Source: Nocardioides sp. ChNu-153
GTDB lineage: Bacteria; Actinomycetota; Actinomycetes; Propionibacteriales; Nocardioidaceae
Length of the DNA: 64,000 nt
Assembly (NCBI RefSeq): GCF_030466625.1
Contig: NZ_JADEVT010000011.1
Span: 1-64,000, forward strand
Reading direction: 5' to 3'
The translations under genes and the position numbers were made by a program. Below, piece by piece: positions 8,959 to 17,928 of the stretch. The notes beneath the pieces were generated by a model. The model saw nothing but the letters and a program-made list of their open reading frames with translations, was not told where the DNA came from and searched no databases. How positions within the stretch are numbered: position 1 is the first letter of the stretch; the number at the start of each line of letters is the position of its first letter.

Positions 8959-8995
8959 CAGCCGCCCCGACCGCGTGGAGGCGTCGGGGCGGCTG
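8959..8995 (-). terminator. 13-bp hairpin downstream of the WXG100 pair
   Basis: CAGCCGCCCCGAC (8959-8971) pairs with GTCGGGGCGGCTG (8983-8995). It lies right after the second WXG100 gene (stop at 9005). It may partially terminate, or protect the 3' end of the abundant WXG100 messages relative to downstream genes. Confidence 0.55.
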
Positions 8996-9004
8996 GTGGG
9001 TGGA

Positions 9005-9301
9005 TCAGCCCGGGAAGCGGTTCGCGCCCCGCAGGTCGGCGGCGCGGTACTCCTGGTTGGACTGGCTGACCGAGGTGCTGGTCTGCTGCAGCAGCTCGAT
9101 CATCTCGGCGATGGCCGCGTCCCAGCGGGCCTTGGCGACGCGGTAGGCCTCCTGGGCCTGGCCGCTCCACTCGCTCTGCAGGGGGGCGAGCTCGCCCTCG
9201 AGGCGGTCGAGGCGGGCCTCGATGCCGCGGGCCGCGCCGACGAGGTCCGCGGAGGCGGTCTCGAGCGCGCCGTGGTCGACTGTGATTCCGGAGGTGTTCA
9301 T
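9005..9301 (-). CDS. WXG100 family protein with YxxxD export motif
   Basis: 98 aa, the canonical WXG100 size. Two helices are separated by W45-S-G47 (QSEWSGQAQ). The C-terminal flexible tail has Y85-R-A-A-D89, the YxxxD/E signal recognised by EccC. It lies 35 nt downstream of the other WXG100 gene, consistent with an EsxB/EsxA-like heterodimer. In mycobacteria the partner carrying this motif is the CFP-10-like one, so I give no esxA/esxB symbol. The ATG at 9301 is chosen by family length. Confidence 0.93.
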   Translation of the reverse strand: MNTSGITVDHGALETASADLVGAARGIEARLDRLEGELAPLQSEWSGQAQEAYRVAKARWDAAIAEMIELLQQTSTSVSQSNQEYRAADLRGANRFPG

Positions 9302-9336
9302 GCTGTCTGGTGCTCCTTCGACGTCGTGGGTGGCGC

Positions 9337-9648
9337 TCAGCCGAGGCGGCTGAAGCTGGAGGAGAAGGTGTCGGCCTGCGACGAGTCCGTCGAGGTCGTG
9401 TCGCGCTCGGTGTCGAGCAGCGAGCGCTCGAAGTCGTTGAGCGCGTCGTTGATCGTGCGCTGCTTCTCCTGCCACGCCACGTGCAGGCGGTGGAAGGCGG
9501 CGGCACCCTGGCCGCCCCAGCGGGCGCCGATCCCCTGGATCTGGCCCTCGAGGGTGCGGCACTTCTGGTCGATCTCGACCTTGGCGTCGGCCACCATCTG
9601 CGCGGCGTTGGAGAGGGTTCCCTCTCCCATCTGCATGTTGTCAGCCAT
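9337..9648 (-). CDS. WXG100 family protein
   Basis: 103 aa from the ATG at 9648, with AAGGGAAAGAG just upstream. It has two helices with the turn W44-G-G46 (ARWGGQGAAAF), a long second helix, then a Ser/Thr/Asp-rich tail with no YxxxD motif. First gene of the minus-strand substrate operon. It probably forms a heterodimer with the 98-aa WXG100 protein downstream and is exported through the EccC/EccB/EccD channel. Confidence 0.93.
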   Translation of the reverse strand: MADNMQMGEGTLSNAAQMVADAKVEIDQKCRTLEGQIQGIGARWGGQGAAAFHRLHVAWQEKQRTINDALNDFERSLLDTERDTTSTDSSQADTFSSSFSRLG

Positions 9649-9786
9649 GCTCTTTCCCTTCTTCCCCCGGTAGCGGCGAGCAGGCCGCCCGAGAACGTCT
9701 CGTGGATGTTGTCGTGAGCCGGCTGACGTCCCGATCACCCGGCGCGAGGGGCTGTGTACCCGGGTGGTAGAGGGGCGTAAACACCC

Positions 9787-11148
9787 TCAGCTGACGATTT
9801 CCCAGATCCGTCGGAAGAGGCCCACGGTCACCACGAACGCGGGCACGGCGAACGCCCCCGTGAGGGCCTCGGCGACCTCGGCCCGGCGCGACCACCACAC
9901 CGACCGCCAACCGCGGCCCAGTGCGACCGCGACCGGCACGAGCGCGGCGCCCAGCACGAGCGCGGCGACCCCGAGGCGACCGGACCAACCCTGGTCGGCG
10001 ACCGTGCCGACCAGGACGCACGCCAGGCACCACAGGCCGGCGGAGCGCAGCAGGAGCCGGGCGGCGACGTGGCGGTAGCTGCGGGCGACGAGCAGGTGGG
10101 TGGCCCCGACCAGCGCGACGAGCAGCGGCGCCCCGACGCGGTCCAGCGGCAGCGTGGTGGTCGCCAGCACGAGGGGGGCCGCCACGACGGTGGTGGCCAG
10201 CACGGCCACGCAGGCGGCGGTGACGACCCGGGCGCCCCGGGCCACCACGGCCTCGACGGCGCTGCGGCGGATCACCGTGCGCGAGCGCCGGCCGCCCGCG
10301 CGGTCGCGCGCCGACCAGGCCGAGACCGCCAGCCGCTCGATGTCGATGAGCGCCTGGTCGGGCACGTCGACGGCGGACCCGGGGACGAAGCGCCCGGCGA
10401 AGACGGTGAGGAGCAGGAGGGTCGCCCAGGCGACGCGCTCGTGCCAGCCGAGCACGGCCACGACGCCCGCGACGACGAAGACGACGATGCCGGCGACGAC
10501 CCACACCCGCAGGCCCTCGTCCTCCTCCTCGGTGAGGGCGCGGCCCACGGCGGCGGTGACGGCCGCCGCCAGCGCGGCCACGCCGAGCACCATGGGCAGC
10601 CGCGCGCTCGCGGTGTCGGCGACGACCACCAGGGCGGCCGCCGCCCCGAAGGCCGGCGCGGCGAGCGCCCGCTGGCGGGCCGCCCCGCCCAGCGGGAGGA
10701 CGCCGAGCACGGCGCAGCCGAGGAGGACGCCCCCGACGAGCTGCTCGTCGGCGGCGCCGGTCAGCGCGACGCAGACGGCCGCGAGCAGGGCTGCGACGGC
10801 GGCCAGCACGAGGGCGGCCGCGGTCACGACCGGGCCCCGGGGACCACGGTCGGCGCGGTCCGCCTCCGCGGCCTGCGCGGGCGGCGCCGGTGGTGCCTCG
10901 TCGGCCACCACGACCAGGCCGCCGGTGCGCACCCCGAGGTCCCCGAGGGCGGTGGCGGGCGGCAGGGCGCGGCCGCGTCCGTCGTACAGGCGCCGGGAGG
11001 CGGGGAGACCGGTCTGCTTCGCGTACTCCCGCAGGACGTCGGCCGCGGAGGCGCCGTCGGGGACCAGCAGGTCGAGGACGCCGGCCTCGCCGTGCACGCT
11101 CAGGGCGAGCGTGCCCACCGGCGCCGCACCCGCCGTGCTCTGGCTCAT
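9787..11148 (-). CDS. Second EccD-like membrane protein with ubiquitin-like N-terminus
   Basis: 453 aa from an ATG. Residues 10-85 (VGTLALSVHGEAGVLDLLVP... TGGLVVVADEA) look like a YukD/EccD ubiquitin fold. A charged Ala/Pro linker follows, then about ten hydrophobic segments to the C-terminus (...FVVTVGLFRRIWEIVS). The architecture parallels eccD at 5681-7033, but the sequence is quite different. It is encoded divergently from eccC. It could be the second protomer of an EccD dimer or a paralogue taking another role, for instance that of the missing EccE. Confidence 0.8.
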   Translation of the reverse strand: MSQSTAGAAPVGTLALSVHGEAGVLDLLVPDGASAADVLREYAKQTGLPASRRLYDGRGRALPPATALGDLGVRTGGLVVVADEAPPAPPAQAAEADRADRGPRGPVVTAAALVLAAVAALLAAVCVALTGAADEQLVGGVLLGCAVLGVLPLGGAARQRALAAPAFGAAAALVVVADTASARLPMVLGVAALAAAVTAAVGRALTEEEDEGLRVWVVAGIVVFVVAGVVAVLGWHERVAWATLLLLTVFAGRFVPGSAVDVPDQALIDIERLAVSAWSARDRAGGRRSRTVIRRSAVEAVVARGARVVTAACVAVLATTVVAAPLVLATTTLPLDRVGAPLLVALVGATHLLVARSYRHVAARLLLRSAGLWCLACVLVGTVADQGWSGRLGVAALVLGAALVPVAVALGRGWRSVWWSRRAEVAEALTGAFAVPAFVVTVGLFRRIWEIVS

Positions 11149-11293
11149 CGACCCGTCCCCCTCGTGCCCCCGGAGCCGCGGGCCGCGGGGCCCGGGGCTG
11201 TGCCGCCGGTCAGGGTAGTCCCTGCCGGTCGGCGGCACCTATCATCGCTCGCACCGCGGTGGAGCAGCCGGGGCCAGCACGAGGGGGAGCTCT

Positions 11294-14200
11294 TTGAGCA
11301 CGACGCTGCGCAGCAGCCACCGCATCGACGCACCCGAGGTGCCCACCGGGCAGATCGTCCTCCAACCCCCGCCGCAGCTCGCGGAGCACGAGGGCGCCGG
11401 CGGCGTCCTGATGAACGCCATCCCGATGCTCGGCAGCATCGGCTCGATCGTCGTCATCGCCTCGCTGAGCAGCCAGGGCGGCAGCACCGGCGGGCGCAGC
11501 ATGCTGGCGGCGGGCATGTTCCTCTTCGCCACCATCGGGTTCATCGGCGTGCAGATCGACCGGCAGCGCAAGCAGCGCAACCAGCAGGTCACGGGGTCGC
11601 GCACGGAGTACCTGCGCTACCTGGCCGGGGTCCGCAAGGCCGCCCGCGACTCCGCCGACCGCCAGCGGCGCGCCCTGACCTGGCACCACCCGGAGCCCGC
11701 GGCCCTGCCGGCCGTCGCCGAGGACCGCACCCGGCTGTGGGAGCGCTCCTCCTCCGACCCCCACTTCCTCCAGGTCCGCTGGGGCAGCTGCGCGCAGCCG
11801 CTCTCCGTCGAGCTGGTGCCGCCGGAGAGCGCACCGATCGACCAGGTCGACCCCGCCGCGGCCTCGGCCCTGCACCGCCTGCTCGTCGTCCACCGCATCC
11901 AGCCCGACCTGCCGGCCTCGGTCGACCTGCGGGCCTTCGACCGCGTCGAGGTCTGCGGCCCCGAGGAGCAGGCGCGCTCGCTGGCCCGTGCGGTGATCAC
12001 CAGCGCCGTCGCCTTCCACAACCCCGACCAGCTCGTGGTCGCCGTGCTCAGCTCGGACGACCACCTCGAGCACTGGGACTGGCTCAAGTGGCTCCCCCAC
12101 GCGCAGAGCGCGCAGCGCGCCGACGCGGTGGGCCCCATGCGGATGGTCTCGACCTCCATCGACGACCTGGCCACCCTGCTGCCGCCGGACCTGTCCGAGC
12201 GCCCGCGCTTCGGCGCCGACGAGCGCCCCGCCACCCCCCACGTGCTCCTCGTCGTCGACGGCGGCGCCCTGCCGCCGGGCAACCACGTCATCCCGCCGGA
12301 CGGCCTCCACGGCGTCACGGTGCTCGACCTGCCCGAGCAGTGGGAGGAGCTCGAGGACCCGACCCGCCTGCGGCTGGAGATCGTGGGCCTCGACGGCCGC
12401 GGCCGCCCGCGCGTCGAGGCGCTGCGGATGCGCACCGACACCGTGCAGGGCACCGGCGACCAGTGCTCGCTGGCGACGGCCGAGGCGATGGCGCGCCGGC
12501 TCACCCCGCTGCACACCGTGACCGCCGGTGACACGGGCGAGGGCGTCAACCCCGCCGAGATGGCCGGGCCCGCCGACTTCATGGAGCTGCTGGGCCTCGG
12601 CGACGTCCACGCGTACGACGCGACCACCGCCTGGCGGCCCCGGCCCGCCCGCGACCGCCTGCGGGTGCCCATCGGCATCGGCGACGGCGGCATGGTCCAC
12701 CTCGACATCAAGGAGTCCGCCCAGCAGGGCATGGGCCCCCACGGCCTGGTGATCGGCGCGACGGGCTCGGGCAAGTCGGAGTTCCTCCGCACCCTCGTGC
12801 TCGGCCTCGCGATGACGCACTCGTCGGAGCAGCTCAACATGGTGCTCGTCGACTTCAAGGGCGGCGCCACGTTCGCCGGCATGTCCCAGATGCCCCACGT
12901 CTCGGCGGTCATCACCAACCTCAGCCAGGAGCTGACGCTGGTCGACCGCATGCAGGACGCGCTGTCGGGCGAGATGGTGCGCCGCCAGGAGCTGCTGCGC
13001 GAGGCCGGCAACTACGCCTCGATCCGCGACTACGAGAAGGCCCGCGCGGCCGGCGAGGACCTCGCCCCGCTCCCCTCGCTCTTCCTCGTCGTCGACGAGT
13101 TCTCCGAGATGCTGACCGCCAAGCCGGAGTTCATCGACCTCTTCGTCGCCATCGGCCGCCTCGGCCGCTCGCTCGGCCTGCACCTGCTGCTCGCCTCGCA
13201 GCGCCTGGAGGAGGGACGCCTGCGGGGCCTGGAGTCGCACCTGTCCTACCGCGTCGGCCTGCGCACCTTCTCGGCCGGCGAGTCCCGGGCGGTCCTCGGC
13301 GTGCCCGACGCGTACGAGCTGCCCGCCGTACCGGGTCTGGGCTACCTCAAGCCCGACCAGTCCACGCTGCTGAAGTTCAAGGCGGCGTACGTCTCGGGCC
13401 CCCCGGCCACCAGCAGCCGCTCGCAGGTGCGCCGCGACGAGGGCGGCAACGTGCGCGGCATCCTGCCGTACACGATCTCCGAGGTGCAGACCCTCGACCC
13501 GGTCGAGGAGGAGGCCCCCGCCGAGGCTCCGCGCCCCACCGCGCACCAGGGCGAGCAGCCCTCCCTGCTCGACGTCGCGGTCGGCCGCATGGTCGGTCGC
13601 GGACCGGCCGCCCACCAGGTCTGGCTGCCCCCGCTCGACGTGCCCGACACGCTCGACCAGCTGATGCCCGACCTCACGACGACGCCCGAGCTGGGGCTGG
13701 TGTCGCCGCGCTGGCGCCAGCTGGGCGGGCTCACCGTCCCCCTCGGCACGGTGGACCGGCCCCGCGAGCAGCGCCGCGACACCTTGACCATCAACATGGC
13801 GGGCGCCGGCGGCCACGTCGCCGTCGTGGGCGGTCCGCGCAGCGGCAAGAGCACGCTGCTGCGCTCCATCGTCACGAGCACGGCGTTGACGACCACCCCG
13901 CTGGAGTCGCAGTTCTTCGTGCTCGACTTCGGCGGCGGCACCTTCGCGCCGCTGGCCCGCCTCCCCCACGTCAGCGGGGTCGGCACCCGTTCGGAGCCCG
14001 ACGTCGTGCGGCGCATCATCGCCGAGATCCGCGGCATCGTGGACCGGCGCGAGGCCTACTTCCGCTCCCACGGCATCGACTCGATCGAGACCTACCGCAG
14101 CCGGCGTCGCGAGGGTCGCGCCGACGACGGGTACGGCGACGTCTACCTCGTCGTCGACGGCTGGAGCACCCTGCGCTCCGACTTCGACGACCTCGAGATG

Positions 14201-15328
14201 GAGATCCAGCAGATCGCGGGCCGCGGCCTGACGTTCGGCCTCCACATCGTCGTCGGCGCCTCGCGCTGGCCCGACTTCCGCGCCGCCATGCGCGACGTCT
14301 TCGGCACCCGCCTCGAGCTGCGCCTGGGCGACCCCATCGACTCCGAGATCGACCGCAAGGTCGCGGCCCTCGTGCCGACGGGGCGCCCCGGTCGCGGTCT
14401 CGTGCCCGGCAAGCTCCACTTCCTCGCGGCCCTGCCGCGGGTCGACGGCGCCGGGGACCCGGCCACCATCGGCGACGGCGTCGACGACCTGGTACGCCGG
14501 GTCGCCGCGGCCTGGACGGGTCCCGCCGGCCCCAAGCTGCGGCTGCTGCCGGAGCGCATCGAGGTCGACCAGGTGCTGGCCCAGGCCCGCGGCGTCGTCG
14601 GCGACGACGGCCGCTCCCTGCTCGACTCGGGCCGCATCGTGCTGGGCGTCAACGAGAAGGAGCTGGCCCCCGTCGGCCTCGACGTCGACGCCGAGCCGCA
14701 CCTGCTGCTGTTCGGCGACGGGCGCTCGGGCAAGAGCTCGCTGCTGCGCACCTACGTGCGCGAGGTGATGCGCACCCGCACGCCGCAGCAGGCGCAGATC
14801 GTGGTCGTCGACTACCGCCGCTCGCTGCTCGGCGAGGTGCCGGAGGAGTACCAGCTCAACTACCTCACCAGTGCCGCGCAGGCGACGCCGTTGCTGCGCG
14901 ACCTGGCGAAGTACCTCGAGAACCGCATCCCCGGCCCCGACGTGACGCCCGAGCAGCTGCGCAACCGCTCGTGGTGGACCGGCGCCGAGGTCTTCGTGGT
15001 GGTCGACGACTACGACCTGGTCGCCACCGCGCAGAGCTCCCCGGTCCAGCCGCTGCAGCCGCTCATGGCCCAGGCCCGCGACGTCGGCCTCCACGTCGTC
15101 GTCGCGCGCCGCTCCGGCGGCGCGTCCCGCGCCCTCTACGAGCCGGTCGTGCAGTCGATGCGCGACCTCGCCATGCCGGGCCTCGTCCTGTCCGGCTCGC
15201 CCGACGAGGGCTTCCTCATCGGCAACGTGAAGCCGCAGAAGGCCCCGCCGGGCCGGGGACGCCTCGTGACCCGCGACCGCGGCACCGAGGTCGTCCAGCT
15301 CGCCTGGTCCAGCCCGGCGGACCTGTGA
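11294..15328 (+). CDS. eccC: Type VII secretion motor ATPase EccC (EccCa-EccCb fused, three FtsK/SpoIIIE domains)
   Basis: 1344 aa. It starts at a TTG with GAGGGGGAG 4-12 nt upstream. Two membrane segments lie at about residues 35-80, and a stalk domain follows. Three P-loops are visible: GATGSGKSE (about 488-496), GGPRSGKST (about 845-853) and GDGRSGKSS (about 1140-1148). Walker B stretches include LFLVVDEFSEML in the first domain and VFVVVDDYDLV in the third. EccC drives export and its last domain reads the C-terminal signal of WXG100 substrates. It is a single polypeptide here, as in many actinobacteria outside the ESX-1 split form. TATCAT at about 11239-11244 is a plausible -10. Confidence 0.97.
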   Translation: MSTTLRSSHRIDAPEVPTGQIVLQPPPQLAEHEGAGGVLMNAIPMLGSIGSIVVIASLSSQGGSTGGRSMLAAGMFLFATIGFIGVQIDRQRKQRNQQVTGSRTEYLRYLAGVRKAARDSADRQRRALTWHHPEPAALPAVAEDRTRLWERSSSDPHFLQVRWGSCAQPLSVELVPPESAPIDQVDPAAASALHRLLVVHRIQPDLPASVDLRAFDRVEVCGPEEQARSLARAVITSAVAFHNPDQLVVAVLSSDDHLEHWDWLKWLPHAQSAQRADAVGPMRMVSTSIDDLATLLPPDLSERPRFGADERPATPHVLLVVDGGALPPGNHVIPPDGLHGVTVLDLPEQWEELEDPTRLRLEIVGLDGRGRPRVEALRMRTDTVQGTGDQCSLATAEAMARRLTPLHTVTAGDTGEGVNPAEMAGPADFMELLGLGDVHAYDATTAWRPRPARDRLRVPIGIGDGGMVHLDIKESAQQGMGPHGLVIGATGSGKSEFLRTLVLGLAMTHSSEQLNMVLVDFKGGATFAGMSQMPHVSAVITNLSQELTLVDRMQDALSGEMVRRQELLREAGNYASIRDYEKARAAGEDLAPLPSLFLVVDEFSEMLTAKPEFIDLFVAIGRLGRSLGLHLLLASQRLEEGRLRGLESHLSYRVGLRTFSAGESRAVLGVPDAYELPAVPGLGYLKPDQSTLLKFKAAYVSGPPATSSRSQVRRDEGGNVRGILPYTISEVQTLDPVEEEAPAEAPRPTAHQGEQPSLLDVAVGRMVGRGPAAHQVWLPPLDVPDTLDQLMPDLTTTPELGLVSPRWRQLGGLTVPLGTVDRPREQRRDTLTINMAGAGGHVAVVGGPRSGKSTLLRSIVTSTALTTTPLESQFFVLDFGGGTFAPLARLPHVSGVGTRSEPDVVRRIIAEIRGIVDRREAYFRSHGIDSIETYRSRRREGRADDGYGDVYLVVDGWSTLRSDFDDLEMEIQQIAGRGLTFGLHIVVGASRWPDFRAAMRDVFGTRLELRLGDPIDSEIDRKVAALVPTGRPGRGLVPGKLHFLAALPRVDGAGDPATIGDGVDDLVRRVAAAWTGPAGPKLRLLPERIEVDQVLAQARGVVGDDGRSLLDSGRIVLGVNEKELAPVGLDVDAEPHLLLFGDGRSGKSSLLRTYVREVMRTRTPQQAQIVVVDYRRSLLGEVPEEYQLNYLTSAAQATPLLRDLAKYLENRIPGPDVTPEQLRNRSWWTGAEVFVVVDDYDLVATAQSSPVQPLQPLMAQARDVGLHVVVARRSGGASRALYEPVVQSMRDLAMPGLVLSGSPDEGFLIGNVKPQKAPPGRGRLVTRDRGTEVVQLAWSSPADL

Positions 15329-15368
15329 CGCGCGGGGACGGCCGCCGGGACGGGGCGCGGCTCGTCCG

Positions 15369-15374
15369 TATGAT
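15369..15374 (+). promoter_or_regulatory. -10 element TATGAT of a putative leaderless gene
   Basis: TATGAT ends 6 nt before the GTG at 15381, so transcription would start at the initiation codon. No Shine-Dalgarno sequence lies in front of this GTG. Confidence 0.6.
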
Positions 15375-15380
15375 CAGCGC

Positions 15381-15677
15381 GTGATCTTCAAGCGCGTCGG
15401 CAGTGGACGGCCCTACCCGTCCCACGGGCTCGACGCCGCGGCGTGGGCCGCGGTCCCCCCGCGGCAGATCCGTCTCGACCAGCTGGTGACCACGAAGGAC
15501 ACGCTCCAGCTGGGCGCGCTGCTCGACGAGGACTCGACGTTCTTCGGCGACCTCTTCGCGCACGTGGTGCTCTGGCGGGGCGAGCTCTTCCTCGAGGACG
15601 GGCTGCACCGCGCGCTGCGGGCCGCCCTCCAGCAGCGCAACGTGCTGCACGCCCGCGTCGTGGTGGTGGAGCAGTGA
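15381..15677 (+). CDS. Conserved actinobacterial small protein (often labelled VapB-type antitoxin)
   Basis: 98 aa beginning MIFKRVGSGRPYPSHGLD and ending LHARVVVVEQ. The pattern WAAVPPRQIRLDQLVTTKDTL, DSTFFGDLFAHVVLWRGELFLEDGLHRALRAALQQR is strongly conserved in actinobacteria by my recollection. Databases sometimes call it a VapB antitoxin, but no PIN-domain toxin is nearby, and the RGELFLEDGLHR core looks like a ParB-like fold instead. I would not assign a toxin-antitoxin function. Probably leaderless (TATGAT at 15369). Its stop overlaps the next start (GTGA). Confidence 0.85.
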   Translation: MIFKRVGSGRPYPSHGLDAAAWAAVPPRQIRLDQLVTTKDTLQLGALLDEDSTFFGDLFAHVVLWRGELFLEDGLHRALRAALQQRNVLHARVVVVEQ

Positions 15678-16225
15678 GCGACCGGACCTCGGAGGGCATG
15701 TCGGCCCACACCCGCTCGGCGATCACCCTCGCGGTGCTCGTGGTCGTGCTGCTCGTCGGCCTCGTCCTGGGGTGGAACCGCGTGACGGCGCCGGTGCCGA
15801 GCGCCTCGCTCGGGGGCGGCGGCAACGAGGTGTGCACGCTGCGCTCGTTCGAGCCGGGTGACGCCCTCACCACGGCCGACGTGACCGTCAGCGTCTACAA
15901 CGCGAGCGGCCGCTCGCGCCTGGCCAGCCAGACGATGGGCCAGCTCACCGACCGCGGGTTCGTGGCCGGCCAGGTGGGCGACGCGCCCGAGGGCGCCGTG
16001 GTGGACCGGGTCGAGATCCGTGCGGCCGCGCCGAGCTCGGCGGCGGCCGTCCTGGTGCGGGAGAACGTCGGCAGCCCGGCGGCGGTCGTCGAGGACCCGA
16101 CGGTCGACGGCATCGTCGTCTACGTGGGGCCGTCCTGGCAGGGGCCGACCGGCGACGCGCGCGGGGACATCACGGTGGCGAACGCCGAGGAGGTCTGCGG
16201 CCCGCAGGAGACCGCGCTCCCCTGA
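15674..16225 (+). CDS. LytR C-terminal domain membrane protein
   Basis: 183 aa starting at the GTG that overlaps the previous stop. A cytoplasmic N-terminus is followed by one membrane helix (about 18-36, AITLAVLVVVLLVGLVLGW) and then an extracellular LytR_C fold (DVTVSVYNASGRSRLASQTMGQLTDRGFVAGQVG...). This domain occurs alone or fused to LytR-CpsA-Psr cell-wall ligases, so a role at the cell wall is likely. Translational coupling to the preceding small protein suggests a shared process. Confidence 0.9.
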   Translation: MSDRTSEGMSAHTRSAITLAVLVVVLLVGLVLGWNRVTAPVPSASLGGGGNEVCTLRSFEPGDALTTADVTVSVYNASGRSRLASQTMGQLTDRGFVAGQVGDAPEGAVVDRVEIRAAAPSSAAAVLVRENVGSPAAVVEDPTVDGIVVYVGPSWQGPTGDARGDITVANAEEVCGPQETALP

Positions 16226-16241
16226 CCCGGTACGGCGGGCG

Positions 16242-17765
16242 TCAGCGCCGCCGTACCCCCGGACCACGGGTGCCCCAGCGGGCCAGCCGACCGTTCTGGG
16301 AGACCAGGCGCAGACGCGCCTCGGTGGCCTCGCGCAGGGCGCGCGGCGTGACGAGGATGAGGTCGTCGCCGCGGCGCAGCGCCGTGGTCGGCTCGGGCAC
16401 CAGCACCGCGTCGCCCCGCACCACCAGCGAGATGGACGCCCCCACGGGCAGGCGCAGCTCCGCCACCTCGACGCCGTGCAGCAGCGACTCCTCGCTGATG
16501 CGCACCTGCAGCAGGTCGGCGGCCACGCGCTCCAACGGCGCCGCCTCGACCTCGAGGTCGCGCGCCTCGCCGTCGTCGGCCAGCCCGAGCCGCCGCGCCA
16601 CCCACGGCAGGGTGGGACCGGTGAGCAGGGTGTAGACCACGACGAGCACGAAGACGATGTCGAAGAGCTGCTCCGAGCCCGCCACGCCGCCCGCGAGCGG
16701 GATGGTGGCGAAGACGATGGGCACCGCGCCGCGCAGGCCGGCCCAGGAGAGGAACGCCTGGTCGCGCCAGGGCGTGCGCGGCCGGCCCAGTGCGCTCACC
16801 ACCACCGAGACGGGCCGGGCCACCACGGTCAGCAGCAGGCCGGCCGCCAGGGCGATGCCGATGGTCTGCCAGGTGAGGCGGGCCGGGCTGAGCAGCAGCC
16901 CGAGCATGACGAACAGACCGATCTGCGCGAGCCACGCGACGCCCTCGGAGAAGGACCGGGTGGCGGCGCGGTGGGGCAGGTCGGCGTTGCCGAGAACCAG
17001 CGCGGCGACGTACACCGCCGCGAAGCCGGACGCGTGGGCCGCGGCCCCGAGGCCGTAGGCGAGCACCGTCAGGCACAGCACGGCGATGGGGTAGAGGCCG
17101 GAGGCGGGCAGCGCGGCGCGGCGCATCGTCCAGGCGCCGCCGAGGCCCACGGCGAGCCCGAGCGCCAGGCCCAGCACCAGCTCGTAGACGATCTCGGCGA
17201 CGAGGAACGCGACCCCGTGCTCGAGCGCGGCGCCGGAGCTGACCAGCACGACGAGGACCACCGTCGGCGCGTCGTTGAGGCCCGACTCGGCCTCGAGGAC
17301 CCCGGTGATGCGGCGCGGCAGCGGCACGACGCGCAGCACCGAGAACACCGCCGCCGCGTCGGTCGCCGACGTGGCGGCGCCCAGGAGCACCGACAGCTGC
17401 CACGACAGGCCGAGCAGGAAGTGGGCCCCGAGCGCGACGACGAGCACCGAGACGCCCATGCCCACCGTGGCCAGCGTCAGCCCGAGCCGCATGCTGGGCC
17501 GGATCTCGCGCCAGTCGGTCGTCAGGCCGCCCTCGGCCAGGATGACGACGAGGGCGCCGAACCCCAGCGCGTGCGCCAGGCCGGCGTCGGAGAACTCGAT
17601 GCCGAGGCCCGCGTCGCCCAGGGCCACGCCCATCAGCAGGTAGAGGATGAGGCTCGGCAGACCCGCCCTCGTGGAGACCCGCACCGCGAGGATGGCGAGC
17701 AGGGTGACCGCGGAGCCGACGAGCAGGAACCTGTCGAGGTCGTGCGCGTCGAAGGTCACGTGCAC
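16242..17765 (-). CDS. Potassium/proton antiporter (CPA1, NhaP2/CvrA type) with C-terminal TrkA_C domain
   Basis: 507 aa from a GTG. About twelve membrane segments span residues 10-390. The CPA family core is visible in ATSATDAAAVFSVLR and in the unwound-helix region ESGLNDAPTVVLVVL, with the ND pair that binds the cation. The C-terminal 100 residues (VEVAELRLPVGASISLVVRGDAVLVPEPTTALRRGDDLILVT) form a TrkA_C/RCK-C regulatory module. It exchanges K+ for H+ to control cell K+ and pH. Convergent with the LytR_C gene, with a 16-nt gap. Confidence 0.92.
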   Translation of the reverse strand: MHVTFDAHDLDRFLLVGSAVTLLAILAVRVSTRAGLPSLILYLLMGVALGDAGLGIEFSDAGLAHALGFGALVVILAEGGLTTDWREIRPSMRLGLTLATVGMGVSVLVVALGAHFLLGLSWQLSVLLGAATSATDAAAVFSVLRVVPLPRRITGVLEAESGLNDAPTVVLVVLVSSGAALEHGVAFLVAEIVYELVLGLALGLAVGLGGAWTMRRAALPASGLYPIAVLCLTVLAYGLGAAAHASGFAAVYVAALVLGNADLPHRAATRSFSEGVAWLAQIGLFVMLGLLLSPARLTWQTIGIALAAGLLLTVVARPVSVVVSALGRPRTPWRDQAFLSWAGLRGAVPIVFATIPLAGGVAGSEQLFDIVFVLVVVYTLLTGPTLPWVARRLGLADDGEARDLEVEAAPLERVAADLLQVRISEESLLHGVEVAELRLPVGASISLVVRGDAVLVPEPTTALRRGDDLILVTPRALREATEARLRLVSQNGRLARWGTRGPGVRRR

Positions 17766-17928
17766 CTCGGGGGCGTCGGCGGTGGGGGCGTGCGCCTGAT
17801 CCTAGTGCCGCGGCAGGGGCGCCTCCTCCACAGGCGCGGCGGACGGGGTTTGGGCCACCGTGCCGACCGGGGCACCCCGGGGTCGAGACGGGCGCGCACC
17901 GCGCCCGGGCACACCCCGAGGAGGAGAC

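Noticed and set aside
11210-15094. 1294-codon open frame antisense to eccC
   Set aside because: It mirrors the eccC gene, is built of His/Arg/Gly/Val runs typical of high-GC shadow frames, and has no recognisable motif or ribosome-binding site.
15381-15677. Toxin-antitoxin module
   Set aside because: Only the VapB-like label from memory supports it. There is no PIN-domain or other toxin gene beside it; the neighbour is a LytR_C protein.
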